Positions 8,957 through 17,257 of a stretch of 40,810 nt of DNA are shown piece after piece. Within the stretch, counting starts at the first letter, position 1; every line of letters begins with the position of its first letter. The translations under genes were made by a program, and so were the position numbers. The notes under the pieces were generated by a model that was not told the DNA's origin, ran no database searches, and saw nothing but the letters and a program-made list of their open reading frames with translations. The DNA is from Methanosphaera stadtmanae (GTDB lineage: Archaea > Methanobacteriota > Methanobacteria > Methanobacteriales > Methanobacteriaceae), in assembly GCA_015062825.1 (NCBI GenBank), contig SUTR01000014.1, positions 12,140 to 52,949 of the forward strand. Reading direction: 5' to 3'.

Positions 8957-9931
8957 GTGATACTTATTGTTGGAGGAGCAGGTTATATTGGCTCACATGT
9001 TAATAAATTATTAAATGAATCAGGATATGAAACAATAATCTTAGATAATCTAAGCTATGGCCACAAAGAAGCAGTTCAATGGGGAATACTTGAAGAATGT
9101 GACATAAAGGACATTGATGATATAGATAAAATCTTCACAAAATATGATATAGATGCAGTAATGCACTTCTCATCATTTATAGAAGTTGGAGAATCCGTTA
9201 CAAATCCCGAAAAGTACTATACAAACAATGTGGTAAATACAATGAACCTACTAAAGGTGATGCTAAAGCATGATGTTAAAAAGTTCATATTCTCATCAAC
9301 ATGTGCAACATATGGCGTTCCACAAAAAATACCACTTACCGAAGATCATCCACAAAATCCAATTAATCCATATGGATGGACTAAGCTAATGGTTGAAAGA
9401 ATACTAAAAGACTATGATACGGCCTATGGACTAAAATCAATAATACTAAGATACTTCAATGCATCAGGAGCAGATGAATCAGGACTCATAGGAGAAAATC
9501 ATAACCCTGAATCCCACCTCATACCATTAATATTGGATGCTGCAATAGGAAAACGAGAAGATATAAAAATATATGGAACAGACTATGATACACCTGATGG
9601 AACATGCATACGTGATTATATACATGTAAATGACCTGGCAGATGCACATATCAAGGCACTAGAATATCTAAATGAAAACAATACCAGTAATGAATTCAAC
9701 CTAGGAAATGGGAAAGGATTCTCCGTACGTGAAGTAATTGAATCAGTAAAAAAAGTAACCGGACGCCAATTTAAAGTAAGTGAAACTCCAAGACGTGAAG
9801 GTGATCCTGCAGTTCTTATTGGCAGTGCTCAGAAAGCCAAGGATTTGCTGGGATGGAATCCACAGTATGTCCAAATAGATCAAATAGTGGAAACCGCATG
9901 GAATTGGCATCAAAAACTAAACAAGGAATAA
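8957..9931 (+). CDS. galE: UDP-glucose 4-epimerase (NAD-dependent epimerase/dehydratase)
   Basis: Short-chain dehydrogenase-type epimerase interconverting UDP-glucose and UDP-galactose, or their N-acetyl forms. The NAD-binding GGAGYIG motif is at residues 6-12, a Ser-Ser-Thr at 113-115, and the catalytic YxxxK at Tyr139/Lys143. Further GalE-type segments are the LRYFNASGAD and the YGTDYDTPDGTCIRDYIHV region. The length of 324 residues is standard. The start is GTG, with CAGGAG about eight bases upstream. The next gene, a GlfT-like glycosyltransferase, starts six bases after the stop, suggesting this epimerase feeds galactosyl donors into surface glycan synthesis. The exact sugar specificity cannot be read from sequence. 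Confidence 0.93.
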   Translation: MILIVGGAGYIGSHVNKLLNESGYETIILDNLSYGHKEAVQWGILEECDIKDIDDIDKIFTKYDIDAVMHFSSFIEVGESVTNPEKYYTNNVVNTMNLLKVMLKHDVKKFIFSSTCATYGVPQKIPLTEDHPQNPINPYGWTKLMVERILKDYDTAYGLKSIILRYFNASGADESGLIGENHNPESHLIPLILDAAIGKREDIKIYGTDYDTPDGTCIRDYIHVNDLADAHIKALEYLNENNTSNEFNLGNGKGFSVREVIESVKKVTGRQFKVSETPRREGDPAVLIGSAQKAKDLLGWNPQYVQIDQIVETAWNWHQKLNKE

Positions 9932-9937
9932 ACTAAA

Positions 9938-10954
9938 ATGTCAAACACAGTATGTGCAGTGGTCGTAACATATAATCGTAAAGATTTACTTATTAAATGT
10001 ATACAATCACTAATATCACAGACAACCAAGCCAGAGGCAATATATATAATAGATAATTGTTCAACAGACAACACGCCAGAATTACTCCAACAACACAATT
10101 ATCTAACAACGCTACCTGATAAAATAAGTGATACATTTCAATCAACAACTACAATAGAAAATATATTAATAAAATACATACGGCTAACAGAAAATCTCGG
10201 AGGAGCCGGCGGATTTTATCATGGTGTAAAAGAAGCCTACACTGATGGATATGACTGGGTATGGATAATGGATGATGATGCATTTCCAACACCAACTTGT
10301 CTTGAAGAGCTTGTACCATATTATAACCTGGAAGATACAGTGGCACTTGCCAGTCTAAAGGTAGACCTTGATGACAATATATTATATCATCACCGAGGAT
10401 ACTTTAACTTTAATCATGGACTACCAATACAGGAACACATAACATATGAAGATACACAAACACAAACAACAGATATAGACATGGCATCATTTGTAGGACT
10501 TCTAGTACATAGACGTGCAATAAGTCAAATAGGATATCCAAAAAAGGAATTCTTCATACATACAGATGATCTAGAGTACTGTATAAGACTCAGAAGTGTG
10601 GGAAAGATAAAGCTCATAAATTCAAGTATTATCAAACATGCAGAAGGAAGTGTACAGGGAACATTCAAAAAAACAGTACTTGGAATAACTGTAGACAGAA
10701 GACCCTATGAAAAATTATGGATAAATTATTATATGCAACGAAACCTAATATGGATAGGACGAAAACATTCAACAAACAAAATATCATTATATCTTACAAT
10801 AATAAAAAACTATATCCTAACAATAATTGGAATAATAGTATTTGATGACAATAAAATAAACAGGATAAGATTCTATACCAATTCATATAATGATGGACTA
10901 ACATCAAACTTTGACAATAAAAAGCCAAGAAGAATATTATATAAGGAGGAATGA
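9938..10954 (+). CDS. Family 2 glycosyltransferase, GlfT/rhamnosyltransferase-like
   Basis: GT-A fold glycosyltransferase: VVVTYNRKDLL at the N-terminus, IIDNCSTDNT for nucleotide binding, the ENLGGAGGFYHG segment typical of galactofuranosyl- and rhamnosyltransferases, and the metal-binding MDDDAFP (acidic triad at residues 112-114). A later TDDLEYCIRLRSVGK segment matches the catalytic-base region. There is no signal peptide; one hydrophobic stretch around residues 282-305 (LYLTIIKNYILTIIGIIVF) may associate with the membrane. It directly follows galE and overlaps the fen reading frame region, so it belongs to the same transcript. Transfer of galactose or galactofuranose to a wall or lipid-linked glycan is inference from the neighbour. 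Confidence 0.85.
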   Translation: MSNTVCAVVVTYNRKDLLIKCIQSLISQTTKPEAIYIIDNCSTDNTPELLQQHNYLTTLPDKISDTFQSTTTIENILIKYIRLTENLGGAGGFYHGVKEAYTDGYDWVWIMDDDAFPTPTCLEELVPYYNLEDTVALASLKVDLDDNILYHHRGYFNFNHGLPIQEHITYEDTQTQTTDIDMASFVGLLVHRRAISQIGYPKKEFFIHTDDLEYCIRLRSVGKIKLINSSIIKHAEGSVQGTFKKTVLGITVDRRPYEKLWINYYMQRNLIWIGRKHSTNKISLYLTIIKNYILTIIGIIVFDDNKINRIRFYTNSYNDGLTSNFDNKKPRRILYKEE

Positions 10955-10956
10955 TT

Positions 10957-11943
10957 TTGGGAGTAAAATTTAAGGATATCACATCACCTGAACCCATAGA
11001 ATTAGATGATTTAAATACAAGAATACTGACCATGGATGCATCAAACGTAATCTACAAATTTTTAACAACCATGAGACAGCCTGATGGAACACCACTAAAG
11101 GATTTAAATGGAAATATAACCGCACATCTTAATGGAATAATGTTTCAAACAGCAACACTGGTAAACAAGGGAATAAAGCCAGTTTATGTATTTGATGGAA
11201 AAGCACCAGAATTAAAGAAGAAAACTCAAGAAGAAAGAATAGAAATTAAAAAGGAAGCACAGAGAAAATTTGAAGAAGCAAAAAAGGCAGGTGACCTTGA
11301 AGCTGCAAGAAAATATGCATCACGTACGCCTTTTATAAACAAGGAAATCATAGAATCATCAAAGAAACTGTTGGATTTGATGGGATTGCCTTATGTACAG
11401 GCAAAAACAGAAGGAGAAGCACAAGCATCATATATGGTAGCACAAAAAGATGCATTTGCAGTAGTAAGCCAGGATTATGACTGTCTGCAATTTGGTGCAA
11501 CAAGAATGCTTAAAAACTTCAAATTATCCAATAAGCAATCAAAGGACTTGCAAATAATCTACCTTGAAAAAACACTTAAAGAATTGGAAGTTACGAGAGA
11601 ACAACTAATAGATATTGCAATACTTGTTGGAACAGACTTCAACGAGGGCATATATGGTATTGGACCAAAAAAAGGATTAAAACTCATTAAAAAATATCAA
11701 AATCTGGAAACAGTACTTGAAAAGATTGATAAAACAATAGAAGTGGACTATAATGACATCCGTGAAATATTCCTCAATCCGGATGTAGTAACCGATTATG
11801 AATTGAAATTCAAAAGTCCAAAACGAGAAAGACTAATAGACTATCTATGTGGGGATCATGACTTTACAGAAGAAAGAACATTCATGGCAATAGATAAGTT
11901 ATCCAAAAATACAGCACAAACAAATCTAGAACAATGGTTCTAG
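10957..11943 (+). CDS. fen: Flap endonuclease 1 (FEN-1)
   Basis: Structure-specific 5' flap nuclease of replication and repair. Visible are the N-terminal MDASNVIYKF, VFDGKAPELK, GEAQASYM, SQDYDCLQFG and the GTDFNEGIYGIGPKKGLKLI helix-hairpin-helix region, which together supply the acidic metal ligands. The C-terminus QTNLEQWF is a PCNA-binding PIP box. I choose TTG at 10957, giving MGVKFKDI: the AGGAGG site (10944-10949) is seven bases from this TTG but only one base from the ATG at 10951, and FEN-1 proteins characteristically begin Met-Gly. It is co-transcribed with galE and the glycosyltransferase; a hairpin follows at 12001. Confidence 0.95.
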   Translation: MGVKFKDITSPEPIELDDLNTRILTMDASNVIYKFLTTMRQPDGTPLKDLNGNITAHLNGIMFQTATLVNKGIKPVYVFDGKAPELKKKTQEERIEIKKEAQRKFEEAKKAGDLEAARKYASRTPFINKEIIESSKKLLDLMGLPYVQAKTEGEAQASYMVAQKDAFAVVSQDYDCLQFGATRMLKNFKLSNKQSKDLQIIYLEKTLKELEVTREQLIDIAILVGTDFNEGIYGIGPKKGLKLIKKYQNLETVLEKIDKTIEVDYNDIREIFLNPDVVTDYELKFKSPKRERLIDYLCGDHDFTEERTFMAIDKLSKNTAQTNLEQWF

Positions 11944-12000
11944 AATTCATCACTTCTTTTAATTAGCTATTTTTTCTTAGAATAATGGGGTTTATGTGTT

Positions 12001-12022
12001 GGAATATTCTTCTGAATATTCC
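12001..12022. terminator. Hairpin between fen and the ahcY fragment
   Basis: GGAATATTC (12001-12009) pairs perfectly with GAATATTCC (12014-12022) over a four-base loop, followed by CTATTTAATC. It lies between the convergent fen gene and the ahcY fragment and has bidirectional terminator form. Confidence 0.5.
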
Positions 12023-12040
12023 TATTTAATCTATTCATTT

Positions 12041-12597
12041 TTATGTTCCTACGTCCCAACTGTTCATGTATTCTTTCTGATCATTGCTTAGCTGGTCTAT
12101 TTCTATGTTCATTGTTTGTAGTTTGAGTTTTGCTACTTCTATGTCTACTTCGTCTCTTGTCTTGTATACTCCTGGTTTCATGTCTTCTGTGAGTATTCTT
12201 TTTGCTGATAGTGCTTGCATTGCAAAGCTCCGGGTCCATGATTTCGGCTGGATGTCCCTGGCCATGTTCACCTGCAAGGTTTACAAGTCTTCCACTGCAA
12301 TCCGGTACATGTTTCTTCCATCTTTGAGTGTGTAACATTCAACATACTATGACAGATTGTTCTGCTATTACTGAGTTTGTTGTTTCCCGTATTGAGTTGA
12401 ATGTTGATTGTCAAGTTCTGTATATGTTGTTAAATAGGTATTTTATGTATGAGTCATGTACTGTTATTATGGATATTTTAAGTGCCTTGTCTTCATACCT
12501 AGTTTTAAGTCTCTGTATTTTTGTGCTTGTTCTTCACATTCACTATCTATTTTTTTCTAGTAGTTCTGATCTTTCTTTATTATATTAAAAATATTTA
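12041..12597 (-). pseudogene. Degenerate partial copy of ahcY
   Basis: The sequence aligns in order with the intact gene at 14242-15495. The C-terminal part (12041-12235) still encodes SFAMQALSAKRILTEDM... through the same MNSWDVGT end. A one-base gain at about 12233 moves the preceding GRLVNLAGEHGQGHPAEIMD segment (12236-12300) into another frame. At 12341 the copy jumps from the homologue of 14541 to that of 14861, deleting about 320 bp of the NAD-binding region. Homology then continues to about 12597 (parent about 15105). The N-terminal ~130 codons are absent. The 59 bases at 12236-12294 look identical to the parent while the distal part is clearly more diverged. The copy cannot make a functional enzyme. 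Confidence 0.9.
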
Positions 12598-12841
12598 TTT
12601 ATGAATTAACAATATTATTGTAAATTCATTATATTGTAAATGAATAGTATAAAATTTATTATTTGTATAAATAATACTATTTAATTAATTATATATACTA
12701 TTATTTTTAATAAAACTTTTAATTTTAATTTAATTAATGTAAATAGTATATACTTAATTAACTATAAATATTTTATAAAACAAATAGTAATAAGTTATTC
12801 ATTAAAATGAGGAACATATTATTAATACATTTAATAAATCA

Positions 12842-13417
12842 ATGGTTTTATTTTCATTTTTATTATTTGCTTTATTACTGATTAATCCTGTAATCGCAGA
12901 GGATTTTAATCAAACAATATATTCATCTGATTCAATGATTTCAGATTATTCAAATAGTACCAACAATCAATTATATGTTGATGAAGAAAAATCTGATGAT
13001 GAAAATAATATTGAAACAGATTATTTGGAAGATAATATTGGTGAATATGAAAGTAATAATTCAAATAGACATATAAATAGAATTACTACATCACAAAATT
13101 ACAAATATTATGATATTTTAAAAGCAGCTAATTATACAAGTAATTATATTAAAAGTAATTTAAGACTTCCAACTATAGTTAACATAACAAATCATGAAGT
13201 AAATATGAATGATTTTCTTTATAGTGTAGAATCAAAAATATTGGCATTAACAGAAAAGACCCTATTAGATAAATTAGTTTGTTCTTTAGGTAATAGTTTG
13301 TATCATAATAAATTAACTTCTACAAAACAATTATTCCAAACTTCATTTTTGGATAGTATTGATGGTTTTTATTATAATGCATTTTTAAATAGTTGTGGTT
13401 TTCATGAAAATGATTAG
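12842..13417 (+). CDS. Secreted protein with one pseudomurein-binding repeat
   Basis: A hydrophobic N-terminus (LFSFLLFALLLINPVIAED) is a signal peptide with cleavage likely after Ala19. An acidic, Asn/Ser-rich linker follows (about 20-80). Residues 90-135 (YDILKAANYTSNYIKSN...LRLPTIVNI...NMNDFLYSVESKIL) match the pseudomurein-binding repeat pattern known from methanobacterial autolysins and surface proteins. The C-terminal 50 residues are unrecognised, with two cysteines. No catalytic domain is seen. The ATG at 12842 has no nearby ribosome site; GAGGA at 12809-12813 precedes an in-frame extension containing ATT codons. A membrane protein follows 12 bases downstream, so the two probably form a wall-associated unit. 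Confidence 0.75.
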   Translation: MVLFSFLLFALLLINPVIAEDFNQTIYSSDSMISDYSNSTNNQLYVDEEKSDDENNIETDYLEDNIGEYESNNSNRHINRITTSQNYKYYDILKAANYTSNYIKSNLRLPTIVNITNHEVNMNDFLYSVESKILALTEKTLLDKLVCSLGNSLYHNKLTSTKQLFQTSFLDSIDGFYYNAFLNSCGFHEND

Positions 13418-13429
13418 GAGGTGGTTATT

Positions 13430-14107
13430 TTGATTAATGAACTTCATATGTTACTTTTATTTTTATTATTTGGTGGGATATTAAGTATTATTTTCAATAT
13501 TTTTTGTTCAAAAATTTTATATAAATATTTGGATGAACATTTGGATTTTATAACATATGACGAAACTAAAAGTCCTTTGACTAGTATTTATGTTTTGGGA
13601 CGTGGGAAATCAGCAGTATTTAACAATATTATTTCTGCATTAATTCCCTTTGTATGTTTTGTTTTTGGAATTCCGGCAATATTTTTTGATATACGTTATG
13701 TTTGGGGGATAATATTAAGTATATTTTATGCAATATTTTATAATATTATTCTTTGGCGTGAGGATGTTTTTATAGCTATATTTGATAAAAGTGAAATAAT
13801 TCTGAAATATAATTTACCTGAAGATACATTTTTAGGTTATCATGCGGGTTATGCACAACTTATTTGTCTTTTTATTTCAGCATTCTGTGTTATATTTGGA
13901 ATGACTCATTATTATACATTACATAATATTCATTGTTTGATTTATGTTTTGATTTGTATAATTTGTATGTTATTAATATGTTATGTGGATAAGGTTGATA
14001 AGTACTTGTTTATAGATTTGAAGGATGATAAAACATATAAAAGATATTGTTTGGCAATGTTTTTAATAGTTTTTGTATTAACATATACTTATTTGCCACT
14101 AAAATAA
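13430..14107 (+). CDS. Polytopic membrane protein, unknown
   Basis: The TTG at 13430 is chosen because AGGAGGTGG (13416-13424) lies at ideal distance; the in-frame GTG at 13421 falls inside that site. The 225-residue product has about six hydrophobic segments (near residues 4-25, 62-84, 86-107, 139-160, 163-186, 203-222). Between the first two lies a polar stretch, HLDFITYDETKSPLTSIYVLGRGKS. I recognise no family or catalytic motif. It directly follows the secreted pseudomurein-binding protein and precedes a strong hairpin, so the pair is likely one transcript. A role in anchoring, exporting or sensing the partner is speculation from gene order. Confidence 0.65.
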   Translation: MINELHMLLLFLLFGGILSIIFNIFCSKILYKYLDEHLDFITYDETKSPLTSIYVLGRGKSAVFNNIISALIPFVCFVFGIPAIFFDIRYVWGIILSIFYAIFYNIILWREDVFIAIFDKSEIILKYNLPEDTFLGYHAGYAQLICLFISAFCVIFGMTHYYTLHNIHCLIYVLICIICMLLICYVDKVDKYLFIDLKDDKTYKRYCLAMFLIVFVLTYTYLPLK

Positions 14108-14148
14108 TATATTAAAATTTAAACTATCCAAGAAAAAATAGCATAAAC

Positions 14149-14174
14149 TAATCTAGAATAATAATTCTAGATTA
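14149..14174. terminator. Strong bidirectional hairpin
   Basis: TAATCTAGAAT (14149-14159) pairs perfectly with ATTCTAGATTA (14164-14174) over a four-base AATA loop. It sits between the convergent membrane-protein gene and ahcY, with T-rich sequence downstream on the plus strand (14182-14202). Confidence 0.6.
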
Positions 14175-14241
14175 TCCATTAACCTTTTAATATTTTTTTT
14201 TACAAAAAAAAGGAGTTTAAGAATTAGTATTAAAATAAATA

Positions 14242-15495
14242 CTATGTTCCTACATCCCAGCTGTTCATATAATCTTTCTGTTCATCTGTCAGCTGGTCTA
14301 TTTCTATGTTCATGGTTTGTAGTTTGAGTTTTGCAACTTCCTGGTCTACTTCATCTCTTGTCTTGTATACTCCTGGCTGCATGTCCTCGGTAAGTATTCT
14401 TTTTGCTGATAGTGCCTGCATTGCAAAGCTTAAGTCCATGATTTCGGCTGGATGTCCCTGGCCATGTTCACCTGCAAGGTTTACAAGTCTTCCACCTGCT
14501 AGTAGGTACACGTTTCTTCCATCTTTTAGTGTGTAACATTCTATGTCCTGTTTTATTGTTTCATGACTTTCTGTTCTTGCAAGAAGGTCTTCTTCATTTA
14601 TTTCAACGTTGAAGTGTCCGGAGTTTGCAAGTACACATCCGTCTTTAACATAGTCAAAGTCGTCACCTGAGATAATGTCACGGTTACCTGTAGCGGTTAT
14701 AACAAAGTCTGCCTCTTGTAATGCTTGTTTTATTGTCATTACACGGTATCCATCCATTCTTGCTTCTAGTGCTCTGATTGGATCTACTTCTGTTACTATT
14801 ACATTTGCTCCAAGACCATCTGCTCTCATTGCTATTCCACGGCCACACCATCCGTATCCACATACTACGACAGTTTGTCCTGCAATTACGGAGTTGGTTG
14901 TTCCCATTATTGAGTCGAATGTGGATTGTCCTGTTCCATATCTGTTGTCAAAGAGGTATTTCATGTAGGAATCATTTACTGCCATGACTGGTATTTTAAG
15001 TGCCTTGTCCTCATGCATTGCTTTGAGTCTGTGTATACCTGTGGTTGTTTCTTCACATCCGCCACGTAGTTTGTCTAATAGTTCTGGTCTTTCCTTATGT
15101 ATTAAAAATATTAAATCTGCACCATCATCAATTACAATATCTGGTTCATAGTCTAATACTTTGTTTAGGTGTTCATAGTATTCTTCGGTGGTTTGTCCTG
15201 TCCATCCATACATGTTTAGTCCAAGCTTTGCACCTGCTGCTGTTGCATCATCCTGTGTGGATAGGGGATTGCATCCTGTCATAACTACTTCTGCTCCACC
15301 TGCCTGCAGTGTTAATCCTAGGTTGATTGTTTTAGGTTCTAAGTGTAGACATGATCCTATTGTTATTCCTTCAAATGGTTTTGTTTCTTCAAATTCCTTT
15401 TTAATTGATTCAAGTACGGGCATGTGTCTTTGAACCCATTTAATCTTTTTTTCACCTTCTGGTGCTAAGTTAATATCTTTAATATCATATGCCAT
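14242..15495 (-). CDS. ahcY: Adenosylhomocysteinase family (S-inosyl-/S-adenosyl-homocysteine hydrolase)
   Basis: NAD-dependent hydrolase that removes the methylation by-product. In methanogens of this type the homologue is reported to prefer S-inosyl-L-homocysteine. Motifs seen: GCNPLSTQDDATAAG near the N-terminus, NDSYMKYLFDNRYGTGQS, the NAD-binding VVCGYGWCGRGIAMRADGLG followed by VTEVDP, TATGNRDI, and the C-terminal GRLVNLAGEHGQGHPAEIMD. The 417 residues are typical of archaeal forms. A GGTAGGAT ribosome site precedes the ATG. A decayed partial copy of this gene lies 1.7 kb away in the same orientation (12041-12597). Confidence 0.95.
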   Translation of the reverse strand: MAYDIKDINLAPEGEKKIKWVQRHMPVLESIKKEFEETKPFEGITIGSCLHLEPKTINLGLTLQAGGAEVVMTGCNPLSTQDDATAAGAKLGLNMYGWTGQTTEEYYEHLNKVLDYEPDIVIDDGADLIFLIHKERPELLDKLRGGCEETTTGIHRLKAMHEDKALKIPVMAVNDSYMKYLFDNRYGTGQSTFDSIMGTTNSVIAGQTVVVCGYGWCGRGIAMRADGLGANVIVTEVDPIRALEARMDGYRVMTIKQALQEADFVITATGNRDIISGDDFDYVKDGCVLANSGHFNVEINEEDLLARTESHETIKQDIECYTLKDGRNVYLLAGGRLVNLAGEHGQGHPAEIMDLSFAMQALSAKRILTEDMQPGVYKTRDEVDQEVAKLKLQTMNIEIDQLTDEQKDYMNSWDVGT

Positions 15496-15956
15496 GTTAA
15501 AATCCTACCTTTTATTTATTATTATAAGATTACTTCTATAATTAGATAGTTTTATATTTTTTTATAATTTAATTATTTTTTTAATTTAAACGAGTTTTGC
15601 TTCTTATTTTTCAGTTATCATTTATTTCATTATTTATTTTTCATATTATTAATATTTAATTTTCATTCATTCTAAATTCTATATGTATTTAAAGTAATAT
15701 TAGAAAAATAAGGATATTTAATCCGTTATTTATTTCTTGATTAAATAAGAAAGGTATATTTATTTTTATTATCCATATAGAATATTAAAGTGATTTGATT
15801 ATATTATTGAATATTACTTTTTTAATAAAAAGTATCTATTAAAAATGACTTTTTATTCAGTATAATCTAAAATTATGGTTATGATATATGATGTATCTTA
15901 AGATTAAAATAATATTAATTTTAATTTTTTGACAAATTTTAGATTCAATTTGTAAT
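15496..15956. other. AT-rich spacer, divergent promoters expected
   Basis: Between ahcY (-) and the methyltransferase-like gene (+). It must contain both promoters, but TATA-like runs are too numerous to choose between. A weak inverted repeat (TTATTTA with TAAATAA, about 15728-15750) is visible. No open frame with a ribosome site, RNA-like GC-rich patch or repeat was seen. Confidence 0.5.
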
Positions 15957-16874
15957 ATGTCCAATTTTAAACGAATCACAAGAGAAATAAGTATATTTTT
16001 GTTGATAGAAATGATAAAACCTAATTTAACATGGATACAGATTTTAAAGAAAATGGTACGTTTTAATAAGAAACTACATAAAACAGAAAGATTGGATTGG
16101 AAATATTTAAATGAATGTTTATATGAAAATCCAAAATATAAAGGTACAAAACGTATTACTCATTATGGAAAAACAGTATTTTCACAAAATGGTGAAGATG
16201 GAATTATTGATGAAATTTTCAAAAGAATAGGAACCACCAATAAATTTTTTGTTGAATTCGGACTACAAGAGGGAATTGAGTCTAATACTGCACTGTTGCT
16301 TTTAAAAGGATGGGATGGATTATGGATAGAAGCTGATAAAAAATATGTTTCTCAGATAAATGAAACTTTTAATGAGCCTATCAAATCTAAGCAATTGAAA
16401 GTAAAAAATTCTTTTGTTACACCAGAGAATATTGAAAATATCTTTGATGAATGTGGTGTTCCTAAAGAATTGGATTTATTATCTATTGATATTGATTCTA
16501 CAGATTATTGGGTTAGAAAATCAATAAATAAATATAAACCAAGAGTTTTAATTATGGAATATAATGCAGTCTATTTTCCACCAATAGTATGGATTAAGAA
16601 GAAAGATGATCCTTATTGGAATAATGATATAAATATGGGTGCTAGTTTACAAGCAATTCATGATTTAAATAAATCTAAAGGGTATTCTCTTGTTGGATGT
16701 GATTTTAACGGAGTTAATGCTTTTTTTGTTCGTAATGATTGTTTTAGTGAAGAATTATTTGAGTCAGATACTAGTGCTGAATTTCATTATGAAACTTTTA
16801 AGGATTTAGTACCATATTCATATCATAAAAAAGTATTTAATATGGGTGATGTTGATCCGGATATAAAAGTTTGA
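15957..16874 (+). CDS. FkbM-like SAM-dependent methyltransferase family protein
   Basis: 305 residues. The segment VFSQNGEDGIIDEIFKRIG, then FFVEFGLQEGIESNTALLLL, then GLWIEADKKY corresponds to the Rossmann SAM-binding start of an FkbM-related family. LDLLSIDIDSTDYWVRKSI with RVLIMEYN is the following conserved block. The N-terminal 60 residues are basic, with a hydrophobic patch (ISIFLLIEMI). No clear ribosome site precedes the ATG, so the start is uncertain. These proteins are often found among surface polysaccharide genes; the substrate is unknown. It stands alone, flanked by long AT-rich spacers on both sides, and its AT-rich, T-ending codon use differs from galE or pelA, which hints at accessory origin. 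Confidence 0.7.
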   Translation: MSNFKRITREISIFLLIEMIKPNLTWIQILKKMVRFNKKLHKTERLDWKYLNECLYENPKYKGTKRITHYGKTVFSQNGEDGIIDEIFKRIGTTNKFFVEFGLQEGIESNTALLLLKGWDGLWIEADKKYVSQINETFNEPIKSKQLKVKNSFVTPENIENIFDECGVPKELDLLSIDIDSTDYWVRKSINKYKPRVLIMEYNAVYFPPIVWIKKKDDPYWNNDINMGASLQAIHDLNKSKGYSLVGCDFNGVNAFFVRNDCFSEELFESDTSAEFHYETFKDLVPYSYHKKVFNMGDVDPDIKV

Positions 16875-17257
16875 TTAATAAAATTTTTGTTTTATTAACA
16901 TTTTTAATTATTTTTTTTTTATATTTTATTTCATGTTTAAGAAAGCTCATATTTTTGTAGAGGTTATATATTATTTTTTGATAACTTTGTTTTGTTGTTA
17001 ATGTATATTTTTTTTAAAATGTTAAATTGTTATTTTATCAAATAAGTTAATTGTAATCCTATTTTTATGGATTTGTTTATGACTATTTTTTTTGATATAA
17101 ATTTTTTATTTAAATATTTTTTTTAAGGGGATTTTCCATAATTCATTGTTTTGATTATTTTCTTGTTTTTTGTTTTAATAAGATTTTTTTTTAATTGTTT
17201 TTTTGATGTTTTGTTGTTTTTTATTGGTTTTTTTTGTTTTTATGGCTTTTAATCGGT
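16875..17257. other. Low-complexity T-rich spacer
   Basis: Nearly pure T with scattered G, A and rare C on the plus strand, with many T-runs of six to ten. It lies between two convergent methyltransferase-like genes. It would terminate plus-strand transcripts many times over. No gene, hairpin or repeat unit was recognised. It may be decayed coding sequence of the truncated gene that follows. Confidence 0.6.

Noticed and set aside
12328-12588. Plus-strand open frame inside the ahcY fragment
   Set aside because: It runs antisense to the homology with ahcY, has no ribosome site, and corresponds to antisense frames seen in the intact gene.
14675-15433. Several plus-strand frames opposite ahcY
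   Set aside because: They are shadows of a conserved gene without ribosome sites or recognisable domains.
16875-17257. T-rich region as a structured non-coding RNA
   Set aside because: No stable stem or GC-rich core; it is homopolymer-like sequence only.
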